Shown in pieces: positions 25,725 to 34,070 of a stretch of 45,372 nt of DNA. The position numbers and the translations under genes are program-made. Source of the DNA: Chitinilyticum aquatile DSM 21506 (GTDB lineage Bacteria; Pseudomonadota; Gammaproteobacteria; Burkholderiales; Chitinibacteraceae). A model generated the notes under the pieces. That model did no database searches. It saw only the letters and a list, made by a program, of their open reading frames with translations, and was not told the origin of the DNA. The DNA lies in assembly GCF_000430805.1 (NCBI RefSeq), contig NZ_KE387259.1, forward strand, positions 444,985 to 490,356. The letters run 5' to 3'. The stretch's first letter is position 1. Each line of letters opens with the position of its first letter.

Positions 25725-26348
25725 TCAGGCTGCGCGCCGGCGGGTACGCCACAGCAGCACGCCAAGGAGCGCCAGCAACAGGATCAGCAGCACACCACCA
25801 ACGCCCAGCACAACCAGCAGTACGACCTGCCACTGCTCTTGCTGGCGCCCGGCCGCCGCATTGCCAGCATTTTCCAGGGCATCCAGCCGTTTTGCCAGTT
25901 GCTGGATGCTGACTTCATCATAAGCACGCGGCTCACCGGCGCTAACGGTCCGGCCATCCAGACTGGCGGGCAGCAACTGGCCTTCCGGCACATCGACCTG
26001 CAAAAGGGGCAGTGAGCTGTCTTTTGCGCAGGTCAGTGCAAGCTGGAGTTCATTCTTGCCCGCAGCAACGGGAAACAGGAAGCCGCTGCGGATTACTTCC
26101 TGCCCATCACGCAGGAACGGCAAGGGTTCGTGGAGGTATGTTTCACCATTCACGATCACTCCGAGTGAACAACCCTTGTCGAGGTCCGTTTCAGTGAGGG
26201 ATGTGCGTGGCAGGGCAACGGACAGTTCAATCCAGCCATGCGGCTGCGCCAGCAGATACCCCTGTCGATACTCGGACAGCTCGGCCCTGCTGCATCCCGC
26301 CAGCAGCAGGAGCAAGGTAAAGCACAGCATTCCCGGCAAACGCAGCAT
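25725..26348 (-). CDS. Predicted lipoprotein with C-terminal membrane helix
   Basis: An unrecognised 207-residue envelope protein. It has a lipobox (LLLLLAGCS, Cys near 19), a beta-rich middle (about 30-130) with a second cysteine pair (GCSLGV, LTCAK) that could form a disulfide, a short coiled coil (EVSIQQLAKRLDALENA) and a C-terminal helix (about 175-200, VVLLVVLGVGGVLLILLLALL) ending RTRRR. The +2 residue after Cys is Ser, which in E. coli favours the outer membrane, yet the C-terminal helix and basic end fit the inner membrane. It may therefore be held at both ends. It is probably separate from the small genes upstream (135-bp gap). Confidence 0.65.
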   Translation of the reverse strand: MLRLPGMLCFTLLLLLAGCSRAELSEYRQGYLLAQPHGWIELSVALPRTSLTETDLDKGCSLGVIVNGETYLHEPLPFLRDGQEVIRSGFLFPVAAGKNELQLALTCAKDSSLPLLQVDVPEGQLLPASLDGRTVSAGEPRAYDEVSIQQLAKRLDALENAGNAAAGRQQEQWQVVLLVVLGVGGVLLILLLALLGVLLWRTRRRAA

Positions 26349-26408
26349 GGCAAGCTTCCTGTAATCTGGACAATCCTGATTTCAGCACACAGCCAGTCAT
26401 CGCCACAG

Positions 26409-26428
26409 CACGCAATCATTACTGCGTG
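26409..26428 (-). terminator. Short hairpin behind the dnaQ-isp gene run
   Basis: CACGCA (26409-26414) and TGCGTG (26423-26428) form a 6-bp stem with an 8-nt loop about 55 bp past the last gene of the minus-strand run. There is no T-run, so termination here is only a possibility. Nothing else recognisable lies in 26349-26483. Confidence 0.25.
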
Positions 26429-26483
26429 TTACAGGAGTGCAACGCCCACTCCGGCACGGTTCGCAGCCCATGCCAGCGGATCG

Positions 26484-26744
26484 TTACTGGATGATCAGCG
26501 CCTCGCCCTTGCAGCCGGCCCGCCAGCGGGCAACGCCGCTGGCATCGATCTTGCCGCGATACAGCACCTTGCCATCTTTCTGCCGTTTCACCACAAAAGG
26601 CTGGCCGGCAAACAGCGCGGTACTGCCATCCGCATCCTGATAGCGGGCCTCGCCATATGCCGGCTTGCATGCTGGCGCCGCCAAGGCGGCAGAAACGGAA
26701 GCGGCCAGCAGCACCAATCCGGTAATCCATCGGGTACCCTTCAT
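26484..26744 (-). CDS. Small secreted protein of unknown function
   Basis: An 86-residue protein with a clear signal peptide (WITGLVLLAASVSAALA, cleaved near residue 22) and a mature part of about 64 residues with two cysteines (APACKP, AGCKG) that could form one disulfide. The mature part looks like a small beta-sandwich or lid: VVKRQKDGKVLYRGKIDASG. I do not recognise the family. Its ATG overlaps the stop of the preceding lipoprotein gene (ATGA), so both are likely made together. Confidence 0.65.
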   Translation of the reverse strand: MKGTRWITGLVLLAASVSAALAAPACKPAYGEARYQDADGSTALFAGQPFVVKRQKDGKVLYRGKIDASGVARWRAGCKGEALIIQ

Positions 26745-27178
26745 GACGCTTTCCCTGGCAGACTCTGCCGACCGGCATAGATCAGGCGATAGCCATTTCC
26801 GTGACTCACGAAACGTGCCTGCAGTACGTCCCCCTCCAGAAACTCATCGCCAAGCTCGCCCTGCAACTGCAGGCTGGCAAGCGGCAAGGGCGGCAAGGGG
26901 CCCGAGTTGTGCATCCGGATATTTGCCAGACTGCGCTCACCCGGCGCCAGAGCCAGCATCATGCGGCGTCCTTCGCAGCGGGCGGGCCGGTCTTCAACCT
27001 GTCCACCGGCCGCAATGACCCGCATCTGGCAGACGGCGGGAAAGCTGGCCTGGTCATCCCAGCGCAACACGATCAGCAGGGGCGAAGAACTGCGATTAAC
27101 CACTTCGAACGATGCCATAGTGCTGCAGCCTGCCATCAGGCAGGCCAGCACAGGCAGGATGAGCCAGCGGGTCAGCAC
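26741..27178 (-). CDS. Predicted lipoprotein of unknown function
   Basis: A 145-residue protein starting at a GTG inside the end of ispF. It has a lipoprotein signal ([11 protein letters not shown], Cys 18) and a mature domain of about 125 residues that reads as beta-rich, with two cysteines (VCQMRV, ARCEGRR). The stretch [15 protein letters not shown] looks like the first strand of an immunoglobulin-like fold. No family is recognised. The 7-nt overlap with ispF and the ATGA overlap with the next gene put it inside the dnaQ-isp run. Confidence 0.65.
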   Translation of the reverse strand: MLTRWLILPVLACLMAGCSTMASFEVVNRSSSPLLIVLRWDDQASFPAVCQMRVIAAGGQVEDRPARCEGRRMMLALAPGERSLANIRMHNSGPLPPLPLASLQLQGELGDEFLEGDVLQARFVSHGNGYRLIYAGRQSLPGKAS

Positions 27179-27645
27179 GGCAGCAGCAGTGCCACCGCCT
27201 GTGCTTCCACCGCCTCGCTCGCGCCCACGGGCCCCAGCTTTTCATAGGTCTTGGCTTTCACATTGACCTGCGTGGCCGCGATGCCCAGATCGGCGGCGAT
27301 GTTCTCGACCATGGCCGGAATGTGCGGCGCCATTTTCGGGCGCTGGATCAGGATGCTGGCATCGACATTGCCCACGCGCCAGCCAGCGGCCTGCACGCGA
27401 CGCAGCGCTTCGCGCAGCAACACGCGGCTGTCGGCACCCCGGAATTCTTCGGCGGTATCCGGGAAATGCCGGCCAATGTCGCCCAGCCCGGCCGCACCGA
27501 GAATGGCATCGGTAATCGCGTGCAGCAGCGCATCCGCATCCGAATGCCCGAGCAGGCCCTTCTCGAACGGAATCGTCACGCCCCCCAGAATCAGGGGGCG
27601 GCCTTCCACCATGCGGTGCACGTCCCAGCCTTGTCCGATACGCAT
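27172..27645 (-). CDS. ispF: 2-C-methyl-D-erythritol 2,4-cyclodiphosphate synthase
   Basis: IspF cyclises CDP-methylerythritol phosphate in the non-mevalonate isoprenoid pathway. The 157-residue protein shows the metal-site start GQGWDVHRM (D8, H10), [14 protein letters not shown] with H42, [10 protein letters not shown], and the C-terminal [15 protein letters not shown]. The start at 27645 has AAGGAG seven bases upstream, located in the end of the preceding gene. In many genomes ispF directly follows ispD; here a methionine sulfoxide reductase gene lies between them. Confidence 0.96.
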   Translation of the reverse strand: MRIGQGWDVHRMVEGRPLILGGVTIPFEKGLLGHSDADALLHAITDAILGAAGLGDIGRHFPDTAEEFRGADSRVLLREALRRVQAAGWRVGNVDASILIQRPKMAPHIPAMVENIAADLGIAATQVNVKAKTYEKLGPVGASEAVEAQAVALLLPC

Positions 27646-27649
27646 GCGT

Positions 27650-28132
27650 TTACTCCTTGTTGGCGAACAGCTCTGCGAGCTGTTCCAGATACTGTTGATC
27701 GACGGCATCAAAAGCCGCCAGTTCGCTGGCATCGACATCCAGCACGGCGATCACCTTGCCAGTGCCATTGCGCACGAGAACGACGATCTCGCTGCGGCTC
27801 AGGCTGGAGCAGGCAATATGGCCGGGAAAGGCGTCGACATCGGGAACAAGCTGCGTAGCGTTCTGCGCCCATGCCGTGCCGCACACACCACGCCCGAACG
27901 GAATCCGCGTGCAGGCCAATGGACCGGCAAACGGCCCCAGTACCAGCTCCTTGCCGGCGACGCGGTAAAACCCCACCCAATGCCAGCCGAAGGTGCTTGC
28001 CAGTGCGCTCGACACATTCGCCATGCAGGCGATCAGATCGGCTTCGTGTTCCAGCAGACTGGCCAACTGCGGCAGCAATTCGGCATAGCGGCCAGCCTTG
28101 TCACCCGTGGCAATCGACAGTGTTTCAGCCAT
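27650..28132 (-). CDS. msrC: Free methionine-(R)-sulfoxide reductase (GAF-domain)
   Basis: This enzyme of the fRMsr (YebR/MsrC) family reduces free methionine R-sulfoxide with electrons from thioredoxin. The 160-residue GAF-fold protein keeps the three catalytic cysteines: C74 (LACTRIP), C84 (GRGVCGTAW) and C108 (HIACSS). Their spacings of 10 and 24 are the same as C84/C94/C118 in the E. coli enzyme. The motif SRSEIVVLV follows. Starts at 28132 (ATG) or 28141/28138 (GTG) are possible; the ATG fits the family. It overlaps the end of ispD by 8 nt and sits between ispD and ispF. Confidence 0.93.
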   Translation of the reverse strand: MAETLSIATGDKAGRYAELLPQLASLLEHEADLIACMANVSSALASTFGWHWVGFYRVAGKELVLGPFAGPLACTRIPFGRGVCGTAWAQNATQLVPDVDAFPGHIACSSLSRSEIVVLVRNGTGKVIAVLDVDASELAAFDAVDQQYLEQLAELFANKE

Positions 28133-28835
28133 TTTCACCACGCCTCCCAGAGTGCGCAGACAGAATCAGGCTGGCGAGTTGCACATCCTGCGGGTAGGTC
28201 ACTTTCAGGTTCCACGGGCTGCCCATCACCAGCTGCGGCGCATAGCCCGCCTTCTCCAGCGCGCTCGCCTCGTCGGTGATGTCCGGCCCCATGCCCGATG
28301 CCAGACACTCGGCCAGCAGCCCGAGGCGGAACATCTGCGGCGTTTGCGCCTGCCACAGCCCATCGCGCGGATGCGTGCGGGCAATCGCCTGGCCTACGCC
28401 GGCCAGCTTCAGCGTATCGGCCACCGGCACGGCCAGAATGCCGCCGACCGGATGATCGGCCAGCGTCGCCAGCATGCCGGACACCAGTGCCGGCTCCAGG
28501 CACGGCCGCGCCGCATCGTGCACCAGAACCCAGTCGCTGGCCGGCTCGCCCGCCGCCAGCAAGGCAGCCAGTCCATTCTGTACCGACTCGGCGCGGCTGG
28601 CACCGCCACAGCGCAGCACGCTCAGCCGGTCAAACACCGACCAGTCGTAACTGCCCCACCATTCATCACCGGCCGAGATCACCACAACGATGCGATCGAG
28701 CGCGGGAACGGCATGCAAGGCGGCCAGCGTGTGCCAGATCAGCGGCTTGCCGTTCAGGTCGAGGTATTGCTTGGGCGTCGCCGAGTTCATGCGGCTGCCG
28801 GAGCCGGCAGCGGGCAGCAGCGCCAGCGCCCTCAT
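28125..28835 (-). CDS. ispD: 2-C-methyl-D-erythritol 4-phosphate cytidylyltransferase
   Basis: IspD couples CTP to methylerythritol phosphate in isoprenoid synthesis. The 236-residue protein starts RALALLPAAGSGSRM, the nucleotide-binding loop, followed by PKQYLDLNGKPLIWHT, RCGGASRAESVQNGL, VHDAARPC, the TPQMFRLGLL stretch, DITDEASALE and GSPWNLKVTYPQD. Each is a family signature. The ATG overlaps the TPR gene stop (ATGA) and its end overlaps msrC. Confidence 0.96.
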   Translation of the reverse strand: MRALALLPAAGSGSRMNSATPKQYLDLNGKPLIWHTLAALHAVPALDRIVVVISAGDEWWGSYDWSVFDRLSVLRCGGASRAESVQNGLAALLAAGEPASDWVLVHDAARPCLEPALVSGMLATLADHPVGGILAVPVADTLKLAGVGQAIARTHPRDGLWQAQTPQMFRLGLLAECLASGMGPDITDEASALEKAGYAPQLVMGSPWNLKVTYPQDVQLASLILSAHSGRRGENG

Positions 28836-29725
28836 TCGCTGGCTCCGCTGGCGCCGTCACGCGCATCTTCCGGCGTCAGCGCTACATAAACTTCGCGGAT
28901 TTCGACATCGGGACACGCAGCTTGCCAGGCGTCGATCAGATCGGCCACCGGCTGGTCGTCTTCCGCGGCGATGCCGATTTCACGCACCTTCTGCCATTCC
29001 GGGTCGGCCGGGGCATCCTTGCCCTCTGTCGGCAGCACATAGCGCACCTTGCCGCCCCAGTCCCGCAGCGGAATACCAGCCTCTTCCGCCAAGTCAAGGA
29101 GGGTATCAAGCGGTAGCCTATTATCTACAACGGCCTCAATAACATAGGTAGCATGGTTTGACACCTGCCACGTCCCCAGCACTTCGCGTACGGGCAGCTC
29201 GCCGCCATCGGTCTTCAGCACGCCATTGCCCAGACCATCGTTGAGCAGAATGTCGCCATAGCGCACGCCGCAATCGGGTACCGGGATCTGCGTGATGCGC
29301 ACGCGCGCCGGGTCGAGCCGAACACCTGCCAGCACGTCAATCTGCTTGCCGTTGCGCACACGCACGGCAGCAGGAGTCGCGGGCAGCGCAGGTGGCAGGG
29401 AGTCCAGCGGCAATTCAATGTCAAACACCTGCCACGCTTGCGCGGCCGCCGCCCAGTCCGACAAGGCAGTGGCGGCAATGCCCAGGTTCCACCAGGCCGC
29501 CGTATCGTCGGGCTTCAGCTCGACCGCGCGGCGGTTGTGCGCCAGAGCCTCCGCCCAGCGGTCCTGGAATTTGTACAGCAGCGCCAGATCGAAGTGCGTC
29601 TGCGCGTCCTGCTCGTCGATCGCCAGCGCCTGCTTGAAGAGCGCCTCGGCTTCCTGTTCGTTGTCATCGTCCCACGCAGCATGCGCGGCGGTTTTCAGTT
29701 CGGTTGTATTCATGCACACACTCAT
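28832..29725 (-). CDS. TPR-repeat protein, paralog A
   Basis: A 297-residue cytoplasmic protein without a signal peptide. Residues about 10-105 form roughly three tetratricopeptide repeats (AHAAWDDDNEQEAEALFKQAL, then AHFDLALLYKF-like and WWNLGIAATALSDWAAAAQAW segments). The C-terminal half has a conserved unit including VRLDPARVRITQIPVPDCG and RYGDILLNDGLGNG, then ends with DVEIREVYVAL. The same layout recurs in the neighbour upstream (29722-30618), a clear tandem duplication, though the two have diverged. ATG 29725 overlaps the preceding stop (ATGA); a second ATG at 29713 is less well placed. Function is unknown; TPRs imply protein binding. Confidence 0.82.
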   Translation of the reverse strand: MSVCMNTTELKTAAHAAWDDDNEQEAEALFKQALAIDEQDAQTHFDLALLYKFQDRWAEALAHNRRAVELKPDDTAAWWNLGIAATALSDWAAAAQAWQVFDIELPLDSLPPALPATPAAVRVRNGKQIDVLAGVRLDPARVRITQIPVPDCGVRYGDILLNDGLGNGVLKTDGGELPVREVLGTWQVSNHATYVIEAVVDNRLPLDTLLDLAEEAGIPLRDWGGKVRYVLPTEGKDAPADPEWQKVREIGIAAEDDQPVADLIDAWQAACPDVEIREVYVALTPEDARDGASGASE

Positions 29726-30618
29726 GGGGTTTGCTCCGCCTCGGCATCGTCCGCGGCAACAGCTTCATAGATATCGCGCACGGTCACAGCGGGGTGGCCG
29801 GCTTGCCATGCGTCCAGCAATGCATTGAGCTGGGCGGCATCGCGCGCCGCCACAGCCACTTCGCGCTCAGTCTGCCAGCCGGCATCCAGTTCCTGATCGT
29901 GGTGTTCGTGCGGCGTGCCTTCACTACACGCCTTGCACAGGGTTCGTACACTACCGGTCCAATCTTCTGCAGCCATTCCCTGGGCTTCAGCCAGCTCCGC
30001 CAGCTGATCCAACGGCGCGGCGCTGGCCACCTCGCATTCGACGACAAAAGTGGAAAAACCTCCCTCTTCCCAGCACGCCAGCGCGTCGAACACCGGCACC
30101 TGCCGGCCGTTGCGCTCGCGGTAACCATTGGCGGCACCGTCGTGCAGCACGATATCGCCGAAGTGGGCGTGGCTCTCGGCAAAGGGCACATTCACGATAC
30201 GCGCCCGCGCCGGATCGAGCCGCTCGGCCCACAGTACCTCGGCATGGTCGTCGCTGCTGATGCGGATCGGCACCAATCCGAGCCGCAGATCGGGCGGCAG
30301 GACATCCAGCGGCATGTCGACCCCGAAGAAGCGCCAGGCCCTCGCCGCCGTTGCCCAGTCATGCAGCGCCGTGGCGGCAATACCGGCATTCCACCACGCG
30401 CCTTCGTCCTCGGGCGCAAGTTCGGTGGCACGCAGATTATGCTTCAGCGATTCAGCCCAGCGCGCTTCGTATTTGTAGAAAAGGCCCAGGTCATAATGGG
30501 CGACGGCATGATCAGGGGCCTGTGCCAGTGCAGCAAGAAACCGCTGCTCGGCTGCGGCATGATCGCCCGCATCCCAGGCGGCATGGGCAGCTGCGAGCTG
30601 CTCGGCGACGCGGCTCAT
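29722..30618 (-). CDS. TPR-repeat protein, paralog B
   Basis: A 298-residue paralog of the downstream TPR gene. TPR units occupy about residues 5-105 (AAHAAWDAGDHAAAEQRFL, HYDLGLFYKYEARWAESL, WWNAGIAATALHDWATAARAW). The C-terminal half contains ERLDPARARIVNVPFAES and FGDIVLHDGAANGYR, matching the other copy position by position. It differs by an extra Cys/His patch (LCKACSEGTPHEHHDQE, near 230-246) that could bind a metal and is missing from paralog A. It is joined to dnaQ and to paralog A by ATGA overlaps. No function is known to me. Confidence 0.82.
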   Translation of the reverse strand: MSRVAEQLAAAHAAWDAGDHAAAEQRFLAALAQAPDHAVAHYDLGLFYKYEARWAESLKHNLRATELAPEDEGAWWNAGIAATALHDWATAARAWRFFGVDMPLDVLPPDLRLGLVPIRISSDDHAEVLWAERLDPARARIVNVPFAESHAHFGDIVLHDGAANGYRERNGRQVPVFDALACWEEGGFSTFVVECEVASAAPLDQLAELAEAQGMAAEDWTGSVRTLCKACSEGTPHEHHDQELDAGWQTEREVAVAARDAAQLNALLDAWQAGHPAVTVRDIYEAVAADDAEAEQTP

Positions 30619-31349
30619 GCCGCATCACCCGCAGCGGGTTTCGGTTCGAGCGTGCGCCACAGGCAATCGCCCTTCACAATCTTGTCGAGCTCATCCAGAT
30701 ACGCCTGATGGGCGGCCAGCTCCTCGGCACTGGGCTGGCTGACGATCAGCGGTACGCCCTGTAGGCGGCGGCCGGCGCCGCTGCCGTCGGCATCATCCAC
30801 GCCGTGGAAGTCGATCAGCAGGCTATCCTGCCCGCGCGTCATCGCCAGGTAGACCTCAGATAGCAGCTCGCAGTCAATCAGCGCGCCGTGCAGCACGCGG
30901 TTGCTGCGGTCGATTTCATAGCGGTCACACAGTGCATCGAGGTTGTTGCGCTTGCCGGGAAAGAACTCCTTCGCCATCGCCAGCGTATCGACCACATTGC
31001 CGACATGATCGCGGAATTTGCCCAGGCCCAGCCGGCCCAGCTCCATGTCGAGGTAGCCGACGTCAAACGGCGCGTTGTGGATGATGATCTCGGCGCCGCG
31101 AACAAAGTCGAGAAACTGCTGCGCAATCGCGGCAAATTTGGGCTTGTCGGCGAGAAAGTCGGTCGTCAGGCCATGCACATTGAGCGCGCCTTCTTCCGAA
31201 TCGCGCTCCGGGTTGATGTAGACATGGAAATGCCGCTCGGGTGCCGAGAGCTTGCGGTTGACCATTTCCACCGCGGCGATTTCCAGAATGCGGTTGCCAT
31301 CTTCCACCCGCAGGCCGGTCGTTTCGGTATCCAGCAGAATCTGCCGCAT
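30615..31349 (-). CDS. dnaQ: DNA polymerase III epsilon subunit (3'-5' exonuclease) DnaQ
   Basis: DnaQ is the proofreading exonuclease of the replicative polymerase core. The 244-residue protein begins MRQILLDTETTGL (catalytic D7 and E9) and continues with ILEIAAVEMVNRK, NVHGLTTDFLADKP, EIIIHNAPFDVGYLDME (second Asp) and RVLHGALIDCELLSEVYL (His and last Asp), a DEDDh set. The C-terminal tail, with LAAHQAYLDELDK, is the polymerase alpha-binding part. Start 31349 has GGGGA five bases upstream; longer frames add Cys-rich nonsense. It heads the run of overlapping genes to 26484 and is not paired with rnhA here. Confidence 0.95.
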   Translation of the reverse strand: MRQILLDTETTGLRVEDGNRILEIAAVEMVNRKLSAPERHFHVYINPERDSEEGALNVHGLTTDFLADKPKFAAIAQQFLDFVRGAEIIIHNAPFDVGYLDMELGRLGLGKFRDHVGNVVDTLAMAKEFFPGKRNNLDALCDRYEIDRSNRVLHGALIDCELLSEVYLAMTRGQDSLLIDFHGVDDADGSGAGRRLQGVPLIVSQPSAEELAAHQAYLDELDKIVKGDCLWRTLEPKPAAGDAA

Positions 31350-31383
31350 GGCGATCCCCGTCATCATGATTTTCGAGTGCGCG

Positions 31384-31389
31384 ATTATA
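31384..31389 (-). promoter_or_regulatory. -10 box for the dnaQ-isp gene run
   Basis: On the minus strand a perfect TATAAT occurs 35 bp upstream of the dnaQ ATG. No good -35 box lies 16-18 bp away. With this start the leader would be about 28 nt. A TATGAT on the plus strand at 31430-31435 could serve the divergent mscS-type gene, also without a clear -35. Confidence 0.45.
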
Positions 31390-31461
31390 CCCTGCCGTGA
31401 TGAGCACCGCTGCGGGCACTCACTTGCGCTATGATTGCAGGAAACTTTGCGGAGATGTCCG

Positions 31462-33099
31462 GTGAAAGTGCTCTGTCGCCTGTTTCTGACCTTCCTGTTC
31501 GCGATTGCCGCAGTACAAACCACCGCTCTGGCGGCCACGACGCCACCAGCAAGCAGCGCAGCCAGCCAGCCAGCCACACCGGATGGCGAAGAAGCCCATG
31601 CACTGCGTGTCTACAACCGCCTGATCACCACATTCAGCAGCAGCATCGGCGGTTATTCGTCGCTGGATCGCGCGGCCTCGGGCGAACAGCGCATCCGGCG
31701 CCTGCTGGAGGAAAACCCGCTGGGCAAGGTCAGCAGCGAAGCAACCGAACTGGGCACTGCGATCAAGATCGGCGACAAGCTGGCCTTCTACCTGCGCGAA
31801 GGCGACATCAACACGCTGCGCGGGGAAACGATGGCGCAGCGCACCAGCGACGCCATCAAGGCGGTCGAGGAAGTGCGCGACGACCGGCGTGCACTGCACG
31901 ACCCGAAGGAAATGGCGAAATCGGCCGCCATCGTCCTGCTCGCCACCGTGATATTTGCACTGGTCCTCAAGGCACTGTATCGGGCCAGGCGCTGGATACT
32001 GGTGCGCACCCGCCGCTATATCGCACGCCCGATCGCCCGTCGTGCCGGCAAATACACGGGCACCAATGTCCGCTCGCTGGCCGGACTGCTGCGCACGCTC
32101 ATCAACCTGCTGATTACCCTGCTGGGCCTCACCGCGCTGCACAGCTGGTTGTCGGTTGTGCTCTACGAAATTCCTTATACCCGTGCCTGGAGCGAGCAGC
32201 TGAACACCGCACTGTTCGGCTTTCTGGAACAGAGCATACTGGCGATGCTGGATGCCATCCCAAGCCTGCTGATTGCCGCCTTCATCCTGCTGGTGGCGCG
32301 CTACATTTCGCGCTTCATCGGTTACCTGTTCGGCCGCATCGAACGCGGCGAGCTGCAACTGGCGATGTTCGACCGCGACACCGCCTCCACCACCCGGCGG
32401 CTACTGTCGTTTGTCGTGTGGATTTTTGCGTTCGCCATGATCTACCCCTACCTGCCCGGCGCCGATACCGAGGCATTCAAGGGTCTGTCGGTCATGGTCG
32501 GCCTGATGGTGTCTCTCGGAGCATCCAGCGTCGTCGGACAGTTCGCCTCCGGCATGATCATCATCTATTCGCGTGCACTGAAGGTCGGCGAGTATGTACA
32601 GATCGGCGACGTGGAAGGCACCGTCATGCACATCGGCCTTTTTGCCACCAAGATCCACACCAATCTGCGCGAGGAAATCAGCATTCCGAACTCCGGGCTG
32701 GTCGGGCAGAACGTAAAGAATTTCTCGCGGCTGGCATCAGGCGGCGGCGTCATCACCACGATCAGCGTCACCATCGGCTATGACACGCCCTGGCGGCAGG
32801 TGGAAGCCATGCTGCTGGAGGCGGCGCGCAATACGCGCGGCATCCGGCGCGACCCGCGCCCGGTGGTCTACCAGACGGCGCTGTCGGACTGGTATGTCGA
32901 ATACCAGCTGCGCATCGCGGTTGACGAGCCGCGCCGCAAGTTCGAGATCATCAACGAACTTAATGGCTGCGTGCAGGACACCTTCAACCATTACGGCGTG
33001 CAGATCATGTCGCCGCATTACATAGCCGACCCGGAGAAGGAAAAACTCGTTCCCGAGTCGATGCGGGCACCGGCACCAGCCAAAGCAGAGAAGCAATAA
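31462..33099 (+). CDS. MscS-family mechanosensitive ion channel
   Basis: A 545-residue inner-membrane channel. It has a signal peptide (about 1-25, LCRLFLTFLFAIAAVQTTALA), a periplasmic region of about 130 residues, three to five membrane helices (about 150-330) and the MscS pore and cytoplasmic domain: the glycine/alanine-packed helix VGLMVSLGASSVVGQFASGMIIIYSR split over two conserved parts, then the beta-domain VGEYVQIGDVEGTV and NSGLVGQNVKNFSR. MscS channels release solutes on sudden osmotic downshift. GTG 31462 has GGAG about eight bases upstream and gives a clean signal peptide. It is divergent from dnaQ. Confidence 0.93.
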   Translation: MKVLCRLFLTFLFAIAAVQTTALAATTPPASSAASQPATPDGEEAHALRVYNRLITTFSSSIGGYSSLDRAASGEQRIRRLLEENPLGKVSSEATELGTAIKIGDKLAFYLREGDINTLRGETMAQRTSDAIKAVEEVRDDRRALHDPKEMAKSAAIVLLATVIFALVLKALYRARRWILVRTRRYIARPIARRAGKYTGTNVRSLAGLLRTLINLLITLLGLTALHSWLSVVLYEIPYTRAWSEQLNTALFGFLEQSILAMLDAIPSLLIAAFILLVARYISRFIGYLFGRIERGELQLAMFDRDTASTTRRLLSFVVWIFAFAMIYPYLPGADTEAFKGLSVMVGLMVSLGASSVVGQFASGMIIIYSRALKVGEYVQIGDVEGTVMHIGLFATKIHTNLREEISIPNSGLVGQNVKNFSRLASGGGVITTISVTIGYDTPWRQVEAMLLEAARNTRGIRRDPRPVVYQTALSDWYVEYQLRIAVDEPRRKFEIINELNGCVQDTFNHYGVQIMSPHYIADPEKEKLVPESMRAPAPAKAEKQ

Positions 33100-33106
33100 G
33101 TAGCAC

Positions 33107-33153
33107 GGTATTGCCATACAACCCAGCAAATGGAAAGGCTGCATGGCAATACC
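33107..33153 (+). other. Long inverted repeat in the 3' flank of the MscS gene
   Basis: GGTATTGCCAT (33107-33117) and ATGGCAATACC (33143-33153) are perfect 11-bp reverse complements around 25 nt, within which CAGC and GCTG can pair as an inner stem. It begins 7 bp after the stop codon. No T-run follows, so it may be a 3'-end stabiliser or a factor-dependent stop. The remaining 33154-33286 holds the unresolved upstream region of the carbonic anhydrase gene. Confidence 0.5.
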
Positions 33154-33286
33154 CATCACCACATTACATTAACAATCCTTAAGGCAAAGCGGCATTCCAA
33201 CCCCGACCGCGCTTGCGCTTGATCATCTTCCCGCATCGGGCGGGCAGGCAAGCTGGGCGCTTTGTTCACAGCAAGGAGAGACTGGC

Positions 33287-34009
33287 ATGAAACTGCTGCA
33301 CCTACTTCCCATCACCGCCACCCTGCTGACGGCAGGCGCCTGGGCATCCGGCCCGCACTGGGGCTATCACGGCAAGCATGGCCCCAAGCACTGGGAAGGC
33401 GAATGCCAGATGGGCCGCGCACAGTCACCGATCAATATCGTGACCAGCAAGACCGTCAGCACCGAGCTGCCACCGCTGGTATTCCAGTATCAGGAAAGCC
33501 CGCTGCAACTCGTGAACAATGGCCACACCATTCAGCAGAATGTCGCACCGGGCAGCCGCATCCGCATCGGCGACGACGTGTACGAGCTGCTGCAGTTCCA
33601 TTTCCACACGCCGAGCGAAGAACAGATCAACGGCAAGCCGGCCGACATGGTCGTGCATCTGGTACACAAGAACGAGCAGGGCCAGCTGGCGGTGGTCGCC
33701 GTGCTGTTCAAGGTCGGTGCAGAGAACAAGGCATTGAAGTCTTTCTGGGGCAAGCTGCCCGCGAAGGAAGGCACACTGGATGACGGCAGCAGCATCAACG
33801 CCTTTGACCTGCTGCCGGAAAACCACGGTTATTTCGCCTTCAGCGGCTCGCTGACCACGCCGCCGTGTACCGAGGGTGTGCGCTGGCAGGTCATGAAAGA
33901 GCCGGTAACCGTATCGCGCGCCCAGCTCAACGCCTTCAAGAAAATCTTCCCGATGAATGCCCGCCCGGTGCAGGCGCTGAACGACCGCGAAGTCAAGGCG
34001 TCGAAATAG
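33287..34009 (+). CDS. cah: Periplasmic alpha-carbonic anhydrase
   Basis: Alpha-type carbonic anhydrase, a zinc enzyme interconverting CO2 and bicarbonate, here exported. The 240-residue protein has a signal peptide (1-20), the substrate-side motif QSPINI (46-51), zinc ligands H105 and H107 in LQFHFHTPSE and H124 in MVVHLVHK, and a likely disulfide between C40 (EGECQM) and C194 (TTPPCTEGV). It is complete compared with Neisseria gonorrhoeae alpha-CA. GGAGAG lies nine bases before the ATG. It is a single gene closed by a shared terminator. Confidence 0.96.
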   Translation: MKLLHLLPITATLLTAGAWASGPHWGYHGKHGPKHWEGECQMGRAQSPINIVTSKTVSTELPPLVFQYQESPLQLVNNGHTIQQNVAPGSRIRIGDDVYELLQFHFHTPSEEQINGKPADMVVHLVHKNEQGQLAVVAVLFKVGAENKALKSFWGKLPAKEGTLDDGSSINAFDLLPENHGYFAFSGSLTTPPCTEGVRWQVMKEPVTVSRAQLNAFKKIFPMNARPVQALNDREVKASK

Positions 34010-34070
34010 ACACCAATACCACGGTATACAGCCACATCCATTTTAAATGAAGGGCCACAGCTATATACCT

